Origin: Nemertoderma westbladi
Lineage: Eukaryota > Xenacoelomorpha > Nemertodermatida > Nemertodermatidae
Assembly (NCBI GenBank): GCA_032718475.1
Contig: JAUCBJ010005873.1
Coordinates: 1 to 24,681, forward strand
Length of the DNA stretch: 24,681 nucleotides
Direction: 5' to 3'
How positions within the stretch are numbered: the stretch's first letter is position 1; each line of letters begins with the position of its first letter. The notes under the pieces were generated by a model. The model was given only the letters and a program-made list of their open reading frames with translations. It ran no database searches and was not told the DNA's origin. Made by a program: the position numbers and the translations under genes. Shown one piece after another: positions 1 to 7,171 of this stretch.

Positions 1-705
1 TTGATTTTCGTTGGAAACAATTTTTACTTGAGGGAAGTTGAACTTTTGAAGGAGTTGAGCTTGAGCCATCTTGAAGAAAATATAATATTATGAATAACAA
101 TAAATGTATTATAACTTTAAATAAAAAGTAAAATGGTCAATAATATTTTTGTAAGTAAAGTTCAAAGCATTGGATGGGGGTTTATAAGGGAAAGGATAAC
201 CAATGAAAATAAAAGTGAAGCTTGTGGGAACCAATAGAAATAAAAAGAGAGAGAGAGAGATGCGCTATTGGATTGAGGGAATAATAAACACATTTCATTG
301 GGTTAATTAAATGTAAAACATTAGTTAGGTTGGGAAATGGGATGAATTGAGAAGCGGGGGAGTGCGTCAGCGAAAAGTGTGTGTAATGAATGAATGGGTA
401 TGTTAATTAATGTTATGCTAGAGCTTCCGAACAAATATTTTAGGCCTGGTATGCGTGAGGGGTTAGGCATATTTTCAAACAATAAAACTGCAGTATCTAC
501 TGTAGTAAAGAGATGGTTGGGAATTAGTTTGACACATGGCGTTTGGGCGATGGCTTTGTTGTTGAGCTAATATGCGCGTGGGCTGCTTCGCAATACAATG
601 CGAAAGAATGCAAACTATTGCAAGAGCAGATGTTTATTCTAATTTCTCGGACGAATTGATGTAATAACGAAGCTGAAGGTTTGAATAATTTAAGCTCTGA
701 GGCAT

Positions 706-735
706 GCCCCATTCACGCAGGCCCCATTCACGCAT
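706..735. repeat. 15-bp tandem duplication
   Basis: GCCCCATTCACGCA is present twice head to tail (706-720 and 721-735), differing only in the last base. It looks like a simple slippage duplication. Confidence 0.7.
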
Positions 736-990
736 TGATGTTTGGGTTAGTCATGCTACGGTTAATAAGAGCCCGAGCAGCCACAGATTATTGAGGGATG
801 ACTCGGGGCCAAACTGGGGCCACTTTATTTTTGTGTGAGGGTAATTTATGTTTTGGGTTTCGATTGTGTCTTTTTATTTAATTATACCTTTACCTACTGT
901 ATGGCAAAAATAATACAAATGTATTGTATATTGTATTGTATATTTCGTTTGCTGTAGTACAATTTATTCATCGCGCGTCCCTATCTGATT

Positions 991-1039
991 GATTTGTATC
1001 AAATTAAATTGCCTTTGGCAACATTATTTGATACAAATC
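991..1039. repeat. Nested hairpin
   Basis: The 14-bp arms GATTTGTATCAAAT (991-1004) and ATTTGATACAAATC (1026-1039) are perfect reverse complements. The loop holds a second stem, TTGCC/GGCAA around TTT (1009-1021). The hairpin lies about 100 bp upstream of the GC-rich coding part of the left LTR-like element. A role is not known. Confidence 0.7.
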
Positions 1040-1043
1040 GATT

Positions 1044-1071
1044 GATTAAACAATTAATTAATTGTTTAATC
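1044..1071. repeat. 28-bp perfect palindrome
   Basis: The two halves GATTAAACAATTAA and TTAATTGTTTAATC are exact reverse complements with no spacer. The palindrome is followed by TTAATTAA-type simple sequence to about 1105. Such AT palindromes can extrude cruciforms or arise by chance in AT-rich DNA. Confidence 0.75.
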
Positions 1072-1676
1072 GACCAATTAATTAATTGATTAATTAATTA
1101 ATGACCTACTTAACACCCAAGGTGTGAAGTTGGTCTAACTGTCGCCAAGGATGGCAAACCATTACTACTCTAGCCGATGAGAGAGCGAGAGGGGATGCCA
1201 GCGAACTGTTCGAGCTATGGGAATGTAGGGGTATGGAGCCTAGTGTAGTGTACATAGGGCCATACTTAGTTGATGCCAGGGGAGTTAAGTTAGTGGGTTG
1301 GGCGGGACCGCACGAGGGCGAATCCGAGGTTAACTCCGAGGATTCGGTCTCGTCGGTCGGAGGAAACCCCGGAGAGCGGGGGAAAGTTAGTAGGACAGAG
1401 GGGCGACGGGAGTCCGTCGCAACCGATAAGTCTGCTACATCCTCCGCAAAAGAAAGAAGGGTGCGGGAGATAAATCTGGCGTGTCAGCGTGAAGAGCGCG
1501 AGGCAAGAAGGGCGAGTGAGCGAAGAGAGCGCGAGGCGAGACGACTTGAGAGGGTTGCGAGAGAGACAGAGTTGGCCGAGCAAGGTTTGCGAGTGGATGG
1601 AGAGAGAGGAACGTTTGTTAATACCCCACTTTCAGGGACTGGACGACAGACCCAAGACTGATGTGACCGTACAGGC

Positions 1677-1696
1677 GGGGGGGGGGGGGGGGGGGG
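1677..1696 (+). repeat. 20-base G-run inside coding region A
   Basis: An uninterrupted run of 20 G lies between the charged part and the Asn-rich part. At the length given it keeps the frame of region A. A change of one or two G would put the downstream part out of frame. It could also form a G-quadruplex. Confidence 0.9.
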
Positions 1697-1958
1697 TAAT
1701 AACAATAGGCTAGGAAATGTTAATATTAATAGTACTGTAGTAGATAACCCTAATCCCTTTATTACAGGAAATATTTTACCCGGTAATTTAAATTTAAATT
1801 CAAATAATAATATAAATTCAAATATTCAGAATAATCAAAATAATTCGAATAATAATTTAAATTTAGAAAATAATAATAATTCTAATTTAAATAACCTAAA
1901 TAATAATATTGATAACGGCACTATTAATACTAATGTAGACACAGGTAGTCCGGCCAAC

Positions 1959-2165
1959 GAGGGCCTGCAAGGCCACGTAGTCAGTAGGCAGGGAGCAACG
2001 GGGGTGGGAAACCCCAATGAGAGCCTGGTAGGCCACGCAGTTAGTGCGCAGAGAGTGGCGGGGTTGAGCCAACCCAAAGGGGGCCTGGTAGGCCACGTAG
2101 GTAGTAGGCAGGAGGTGGCGGGGTTGAGTCAACCCAACAAGGGCCTGGTAGGCCACGCAGTGGTA
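1959..2165 (+). repeat. 60-bp in-frame tandem repeat, three full copies plus part of a fourth
   Basis: Units start at 1959, 2019, 2079 and 2139. Each encodes 20 residues around G-L-x-G-H-x-V and contains the near-palindrome GGCCTGGTAGGCC. The period is a multiple of three and all copies stay in the frame of coding region A, as expected of a repeat that grew inside a translated sequence. Confidence 0.8.
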
Positions 2166-2271
2166 GAGGGAGAGGTGGGGGTGAATAGACCCAACCGCAG
2201 TAGAGACAGTGCGTCGACTAGAGAGGGGTGTAGAAGTGGAGTAAGGGATAGTGAAGTAAGATGTGGCCAGT

Positions 2272-2600
2272 GGGGGGGGGGGGGGGCTACGGGCGCCCCA
2301 CCACAGAAGATTAGTGGCGAGGGAGGGGGGCAGAGAATTCCCCACAAGAGGGGTGTGGAAGTGTAGTAAGAGTTAGTGAAGTTAGAAGTGGCGAATGGGG
2401 GGGGGGGGGGGGGGGCTACGGGCGCCTCACCACGGAAGATTAGTGACGAGAAAAGGGGGGTAGAGAATGTCCGGCAAGAGGGGCGCAGAAGTGTAGTAAG
2501 AGATAGTGAAGTTAGAAGTAGCGGGTTGGGGGGGGGGGGGGCTACGGGCGCCCCACCACGAGAGATTGGTAGCGAGAGGGGGGGGGGGCAGAGAGTACCC
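2272..2600 (+). repeat. About 125-131 bp tandem repeat, three copies, each led by a G-run
   Basis: Copies start with G-runs at 2272-2286 (15 G), 2397-2415 (19 G) and 2528-2541 (14 G), each followed by CTACGGGCGCC and a GATTAGTG-like segment. A further run of 11 G is at 2578-2588. The copies read the same Gly/Arg-rich protein but in changing frames. The shifts I traced fall at G-run length differences. Confidence 0.8.
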
Positions 2601-2674
2601 CACAGGCGTCGACGGATAATGCGCGGGCCGAATTAGGTAAACCGCAACACCCGACGACAGAGAATAGTAGGGGG

Positions 2675-3490
2675 ATGGCGAGTATCCCCAGAAGTGTCCA
2701 GCCGGACAGAGTAGAGTCAGATGTTAGCGCCGAGAGTGGGCGAACAACAAAACGTCGAGCCCAGTCAGAGGAGAGAGGAAGATTAGTAGAGTTTAACCGA
2801 GAGGTCGAAGAGAGAAGAAGTGAAGATAATGGAAGAGCCATTGCTAGGAGCAACCGAAGTGCGAGGACGGATAGCGAGCCGTCGATAGTAGAGATGGAGT
2901 TAGGGAGTCAGTGGGGTCGAACTTCGGGAGCTTGCCGTCGCCCCGGAGAAACGCACCGCACGCCAAGAGAGGGGTACGGGACGTACCGATACAAAGTCGT
3001 GAACAGGAGTGGGGATCGAAGAGAAGCTTCCCGATGGGATATAGCTGTCGATCGAGAGTACGGTAGTCGCGGGGAGATTCGAGATTTGCGAAGATTAAAC
3101 TTCGGTTCGGAAGGGCACATGCAGACTGCAGCACATACTGTAGGCCTTACTGCACATACTATTATAGGCCATGCTGGGAGAGATAGAGTAGGCGATAGGG
3201 CAGCATGGACGACGGGATTAAACCCGGAAGTTGCGGAGTACATACCGGTAGGTAGGCGAGAAGTAGATAGGCCTATATCGGTACCGGTACAGCAGCATGA
3301 TTATAATATCCAGGGGCACAACAAAGACCCGGTTGAGGGGGATATTGCAGATAGATGGATGGGCCCCAATATATTAACATCAACCCCAGTACCAAACATA
3401 ACACTGGTGGGGGGGGGACAGGGTGACATTCCCCCATTACAAAATATCCGCAGTATAAACAACCAAGAACAAGCTAGAGGAAACAAGTAG
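2675..3490 (+). CDS. Element L coding region B, conserved in copy R
   Basis: An open frame of 271 residues from ATG 2675 to TAG 3488-3490. The N-terminal 180 residues are charged and Arg/Glu-rich (EFNREVEERRSE, a likely helix) and match the minus-strand frame at 24062-24589. Shared blocks include RTDSEPS, VEMELGSQWGRT and GHMQTA. The length differences I checked between the copies are multiples of three, which is what selection on a protein leaves. The C-terminal 90 residues are less charged. The same frame is open upstream of the ATG to about the G-run at 2578, so the product may be a continuation of region A after a frameshift. No known domain is recognised. It may be a Gag-like structural protein by position only. 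Confidence 0.5.
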   Translation: MASIPRSVQPDRVESDVSAESGRTTKRRAQSEERGRLVEFNREVEERRSEDNGRAIARSNRSARTDSEPSIVEMELGSQWGRTSGACRRPGETHRTPREGYGTYRYKVVNRSGDRREASRWDIAVDREYGSRGEIRDLRRLNFGSEGHMQTAAHTVGLTAHTIIGHAGRDRVGDRAAWTTGLNPEVAEYIPVGRREVDRPISVPVQQHDYNIQGHNKDPVEGDIADRWMGPNILTSTPVPNITLVGGGQGDIPPLQNIRSINNQEQARGNK

Positions 3491-3640
3491 GGTGAGCTAG
3501 AGGAGAAAGATGGGAGAGATGAGAAGGGTACAGGGGGTGCGTTGAACAAAGTAGGGCACGGGCGTGATGACGTGCTTGATGTAAGAGCAGGGTATGTTAA
3601 TTAGGGTTAGTATTAGCAGTGTAGAGGTAGTAGTAGAGTG
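3491..3640 (+). other. Short spacer after coding region B
   Basis: The frame of region B continues for about 35 more codons after its TAG (reading ELEEKDGRDEKGTGG and onward) to another stop near 3602, which hints that the TAG may be recent. Nothing else is recognised. Confidence 0.35.
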
Positions 3641-4030
3641 GTTGTGGGCACCGCAAGCGCCACGTAGATAGAGGTAGAGTTAGTAAGAGGGTACGTAGTA
3701 CCGGTTGTGGTTGTGGGCACCGCAAGCGCCACGTAGATAGAGGTAGAGTTAGTAAGAGGGTACGTAGTACCGGTTGTGGTTGTGGTCACTGCAAGTGCCA
3801 CATAGATAGAGGTAGAGTTAGTAAGAGGGTACGTAGTACCGGTTGTGGTTGTGGGCACCGCAAGCGCCACGTAGATGGAGGTAGAGTTAGTAAGAGGGTA
3901 CGTAGTACCGGTTGTGGTTGTGGGCACTGCAAGCGCCACATAGATGGAGGTAGAGTTAGTAAGAGGGTACATAGTACCGGTTGTGGTTGTGGGCACCGCA
4001 AGCGCCACGTAGATGGAGGTAGAGTTAGTA
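3641..4030 (+). repeat. 69-bp minisatellite, six copies
   Basis: Units start at 3641, 3710, 3779, 3848, 3917 and 3986. Each contains GTGGGCACCGCAAGCGCCAC and AGTAAGAGGGTACGTAGTAC. Because 69 is a multiple of three, one frame on each strand stays open through the array: a basic one on + (SKRVRST, GHRKRHVDRG) and a Ser/Thr-rich one on minus. I take neither as a proven gene. The right element copy has only a single copy of this unit near 18141-18166. Confidence 0.85.
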
Positions 4031-4172
4031 ATAGTCCACACAATTAACATACCCACTTTGCCGGCACTCAGAGCGTCGCGTGCAGGTAGAGGAGTTAGTG
4101 AGAGTAGTGAGAGGGTAGGTAGTACCATTAGCTAGAGAAGTTAGTAGAAGTAGTAAGAGGGTACGTAGTACC

Positions 4173-4390
4173 ATTAGTAAGAGAGTTAGAAGTAGTGAGA
4201 GGGTACATAGTACCGTTAGTAAGAGAGTTAGAAGTAGTAAGAGGGTACGTAGTCCCGTTAGTAAGAGAGTTAGAAGTAGTGAGAGGGTACGTAGTACCGT
4301 TAGTAAGAGAGTTAGAAGTAGTAAGAGGGTACGTAGTACCGTTAGTAAGAGAGTTAGAAGTAGTAAGAGGGTACGTAGTACCGTTAGTTG
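4173..4390 (+). repeat. 42-bp minisatellite, five copies
   Basis: Units start at 4173, 4215, 4257, 4299 and 4341 with the core GTTAGTAAGAGAGTTAGAAG, and share AGAGGGTACGTAGTACC with the 69-bp repeat, so one probably arose from the other. The + frame in step with the repeat reads VSKRVRSSKRVRST, an Arg/Ser-rich 14-residue unit, and ends at a TGA at about 4390. Translation is unproven. Confidence 0.8.
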
Positions 4391-5630
4391 AGAGAGTTAG
4401 AGAGTCAGTAGAGTTAGTGGAGGTAGAGAGCCAGTAGAGTTAGAGAGACAGTAGAGTTAGAGAGTCAGTAGAGCCAGGGAGTTAGTAGAGCTAGTGGAGT
4501 TAGCAGAGTTAGTAGAGCTAGTGGAGTTAGCAGAGTTAGTAGAGCTAGTGGAGTAGAGTTAGTAGGGAGTAAATGGAGTTAGCAGAGCTAGTTGACTAGA
4601 CTTAGTAGAGAGTTAGTAGCGGAGTTAGAGGTAGTAGTAGAATTAGAGTTAGCAGAGTTAGTTAGATAAGAAGTTAGTAAGTAGATAGTATGATAGCACA
4701 GGGGCAAACATGGGTGAAACAAAATAAGAATGAAAGTTAAGAATATCAGGATCACCTCCGAACTACAGAAGGGCCTTCTAGGTGGCCTTCGGAGGTCTGG
4801 TAGACCACCCGGGGCTGGAGGGCGAGTCGGTGTAATACAACAGCCGGCATCTAGTAGACAGGGAGGTGGATACACAAGAGAGCTGGGAGAAGTTGGAAGC
4901 GGATAGACTGGAGGGGAAGCGACTGGAAGAAGTCGCCAGGCGAGAAAGGCAGAGAGAGAGTAGTGGGTAGTAGGAATGAAGCGTTATGTAGACGACCATA
5001 TAATATAATACATATAATAATAATAATTATAATATTATAAAAAAAAATTATATAATAATTCGTATACATATTATACAGTATGTACCGTAGTCAAGCACAA
5101 CCTTTTCCAATTAGCTACTGGGACTGGGGACTAATTGACTAGGGCGACAGGACGGGACTTAGGCGGCTCCCACTAACATGATGTACACATGTGTGGGACC
5201 CGATAAGTGTGTGGTCATTGAACAACAGGGCGGAGTTCAGGATTTACTGTGAAAGCTCGTATAATGCGGGATAAGAATCGTGCAGATGGGCACTACCGGG
5301 ATACGAGTAGGACGGGCACTTGGTGGGACCACAGGCGTGGAGAGTGAGGAGTATGAGAGGAGTATGAGGGGAGTATGAGAGGAATGTGAGAAGAGTATGG
5401 AAGGAGAACGCAAGAGAGATAGCGAGAAGTGGTGTGGAGATAGCGCAGGGAGAGTGTGGGTGCAATTCAAGTGTGGGGGGGGGGGGGAGAAGCAAGAGGC
5501 AGAGTGAGGGACGAGGAGGTCCGAGAGTATGTAAGAGTTAGGGTGAAAGTGGAGGAGAGTTAGGGCGAAAGTGTTGGGAAAACAAATATTGTGTGAGTGA
5601 AGCGCACGATCGGCCCAACACGGGACGCCA
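4391..5630 (+). other. Non-coding internal part of element L
   Basis: 4391-4690 is degenerate GTTAGTAGAG/GGAGTTAGCAG simple sequence; its counterpart in copy R is the CT-rich tract at 17690-18400. 4750-4860 is GC-richer with small stems, for example AGAAGGGCCTTCT and GGTCTGGTAGACC. 4990-5080 is almost pure AT. 5335-5405 has degenerate GAGTATGAG repeats, and 5475-5488 has another G-run. No gene is supported; the open frames on the minus strand lack recognisable content. Confidence 0.6.
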
Positions 5631-5635
5631 GATGT

Positions 5636-5815
5636 CTTGGTGCAAGATAGGTAGAGTTGTACCAAGACGGGGTAGTAATATCATACCCATAGGGAGCGGC
5701 CTGGAAAGCCAGCTCCGGAAAAATAGTTCCACCCCACACCCGATACTAGATCGGGATCCAGCGGAGTTGTAGCGCACTAGAGGTGGATGCTATCTTCTCA
5801 CCGGGAAGATAGCAT
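5636..5815 (+). other. Four-hairpin cassette upstream of the purine tract (copy L)
   Basis: Four stems follow one another. H1 is CTTGGTGCAA (5636-5645) with TTGTACCAAG (5657-5666). H2 is GGAGCGGC (5693-5700) with GCC and GCTCC (5708-5716). H3 is CCCGAT (5739-5744) with ATCGGG (5750-5755). H4 is ATGCTATCTTC (5787-5797) with GAAGATAGCAT (5805-5815). The same four stems occur in the same order in copy R (17440-17620, minus strand). This is likely an RNA-level element acting near reverse transcription, packaging, export or 3' end formation; the exact role is not known. Confidence 0.6.
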
Positions 5816-5824
5816 GGGGGGGAG
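5816..5824 (+). promoter_or_regulatory. Polypurine tract (copy L)
   Basis: GGGGGGGAG directly precedes TGTTAG, the start of the putative 3' LTR. This is the arrangement used to prime plus-strand DNA synthesis in LTR retroelements. Copy R has a run of 16 G at the same place. Confidence 0.6.
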
Positions 5825-6369
5825 TGTTAGCGAATCAATTCCGCTAGCCACCCACAAGAGTTAGCTTTAAGCAATATTGGGAACACGAGGTTGATTGCCA
5901 ATCAACCTCGTACCACCCCAACTAAATGGGAAGGAGAAACCCCAGAGAACACACACACAATAGGGGTCAGGGGTTACACCTCTGAGAGAGAGGGAACAAC
6001 AGCAGCGGGGGGGGGGGGACACACCCCCTCCGAGCAGAAGGCGAGAAGTGGGAAATCAGCCAATGGGGGATAGGAGAGGCATCAGCCAAGTAATAGGGCC
6101 AACCCAGTATATTACCGGTTGGTGCTTTCTCATTTATCCAGTTATCTCAGTACAGTCACGGCAGTACGGTGACGTTTAAGACCGTCACCGCCGTCACCAT
6201 ATTACCGGTTTATTCAGTCATTACGTGCTATCTGCTATTATCTTATCTATACTGTATTTTATATATTCTATTATCATCGGAACAATAACGAACCAACAAA
6301 CTCTTTCACTCACGGCGGGGACGCGTACATAAACCACCAGATAAATCTGGATCCCTGGATCCCGTCACA
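5825..6369 (+). repeat. Putative 3' LTR, copy L
   Basis: It starts TGTTAGCG right after the purine tract and matches the LTR of copy R over AATTCCGC, AGCAATATTGG, the H5 hairpin, GACGCGTA and GGATCCCG, ending near GTCACA. The TG...CA ends fit an LTR. The 3' end is uncertain by some tens of bases because the copies become hard to align after about 6369. No second LTR of this copy is in the window, so a target duplication cannot be checked. Confidence 0.5.
5885..5911 (+). repeat. LTR hairpin H5, copy L
   Basis: ACGAGGTTGATTG and CAATCAACCTCGT are perfect 13-bp arms around a single C. Copy R has a hairpin at the equivalent place (17322-17351) with a different but equally perfect stem, so the pairing is kept while the sequence changed. 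Confidence 0.7.
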
Positions 6370-6616
6370 CTCGATATTTTTCAAGTCTCGATATTTTTCA
6401 CCATTACCCCACAAACGACTCAATAAGCACCGGGAGAATATCCAAGAATATTGGAAGTCCCTATCTGCCCCTCCTAACCCTAACAAACCGAACGTGGTGA
6501 CCAGCAACCCAGAAGTCATCCTTCTGGAACACTTCGCCCAGTGTCGGAAATATACTGTTACGTGCGTATTAACGTGTAGTTACGCGGCGTATTCATACCG
6601 AAGCCATCCTTATTAA
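6173..6616 (+). other. Open frame of 147 codons across the LTR end, no Met
   Basis: From a TGA at 6170-6172 to a TAA at 6614-6616 one + frame is open and, after about residue 35, has protein-like composition (for example HQINLDPWIPSHS, ENIQEYWKSL, NPEVILLEHFAQCRK). It has no methionine, so it would need an upstream exon or a fused start. It begins inside the putative LTR and runs into flanking DNA. It could be an exon of a host gene, a gag-like remnant or chance. Confidence 0.25.
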
Positions 6617-7160
6617 TTTACACTGCCACCCCTCAACAAAGTTATTCCAGCATTATACTAAACCATTTTGCTTTGTAACTTTATTTACTTTGTAAAATAT
6701 TAGCGTACCATCAATGGGGATGTTATTTAATTTTATTATTTTATGCGGCCTATTTCAACAACTGCTCACGTAGGGGGGGGGGGGTGTGGGTGGGGGGGGG
6801 ATCGAATCCCAAAATTCATGAATTTCAGTTTGGACCCCTTAGACCTCTTCTAATAAGTGAAAAGAACTTTTGGTGCAAATATCTTTAAAAAATATTAAGA
6901 ATTAGTAACTCCTTGCTATTTTTGTCAAAATTTGACATTTGCGGGAAATATTGCTACTGTATATTACCAATTTGCGATAGAATTACAGAGGTGACTAAAA
7001 TATATAGATCGTTCAAACATACTTTATAATAACCCTTACATTGATAATTTTGAGTCACATAAGGGCAGCTCAAGTTTCAATTCATTCTGAGATAAGAGGG
7101 TAAGATCTGTTACCGGTACTTAAATTAAGAGTTAAACTTCCCCAGTATAAGTTAGTAAGT
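6617..7160. other. Intergenic stretch
   Basis: AT-rich DNA without a gene. It holds a G-run of 12 at about 6773-6784 and one of 8 at about 6791-6798 separated by TGTGGGT, and short TTAGTAAG repeats near 7150-7195. Confidence 0.6.
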
Positions 7161-7171
7161 TAGTATATTAA

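Larger units (their letters stand above)
1..1110. other. AT-rich intergenic stretch, no gene seen
   Basis: I see no credible coding sequence here. The stretch is AT-rich with a short (GA)n microsatellite near 246-260, a 15-bp direct duplication at 706-735, and a hairpin plus palindrome cluster at 991-1071. No sequence resembling the LTR at 5825-6369 was found, so the 5' LTR of the element to the right is either outside the window or lost. The sharp change from AT-rich to GC-rich DNA near 1110-1130 is the best visible left boundary of that element's coding part. Confidence 0.6.
1233..2366 (+). pseudogene. Element L coding region A: charged, Asn-rich and repeat protein
   Basis: From the ATG at 1233 (the same frame is open from about 1129) the frame encodes a short conventional start (MEPSVVYIGPYLVDARG), then a highly charged Arg/Glu stretch likely to form a helix or coiled coil. 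A TGA at 1659-1661 interrupts it. The same frame then continues through a 20-base G-run into an Asn-rich stretch (about 1698-1940), four 20-residue repeats with the core GLVGHAV (1959-2165), and a Gly/Arg-rich part, ending with a TAG at 2364-2366. No enzymatic motif is recognised. It sits where gag would be in an LTR element, but nothing proves Gag. Whether the TGA is read through, mutated or a sequencing artefact cannot be told. Confidence 0.45.
1110..6369 (+). mobile_element. Left LTR-like retroelement (copy L), 5' end not seen
   Basis: In order on the + strand: a GC-rich coding part (1129-3490), minisatellites and GTTAGTAGAG-type simple repeats (3641-4690), a mixed non-coding part, a four-hairpin cassette (5636-5815), a polypurine tract (5816-5824) and a putative 3' LTR (5825-6369). 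A diverged copy with the same order lies on the minus strand at 16788-24681, which supports treating the whole as one element. No integrase, protease or reverse transcriptase is visible in this copy, so it is probably non-autonomous or a remnant. The 5' limit is set only by the change in base composition. I cannot assign it to Ty3, BEL or another superfamily. Confidence 0.55.

Noticed and set aside
3613-4128. Minus-strand Ser/Thr-rich frame of 171 residues with 23-residue repeats (mucin-like).
   Set aside because: It is an automatic product of the 69-bp repeat, lies antisense to the element and has no supporting signal or flanking coding sequence.
4195-4437. Plus-strand frame reading RGYVVPLVRELEV repeats.
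   Set aside because: All frames through the 42-bp array are partly open; nothing favours this one as a protein.
5237-5777. Minus-strand frames over the hairpin cassette and the purine-rich tract (also the mirrored frame at 17478-17708).
   Set aside because: They resemble each other only because the underlying DNA is conserved for its hairpins; several overlapping frames are open and the composition is low-complexity.
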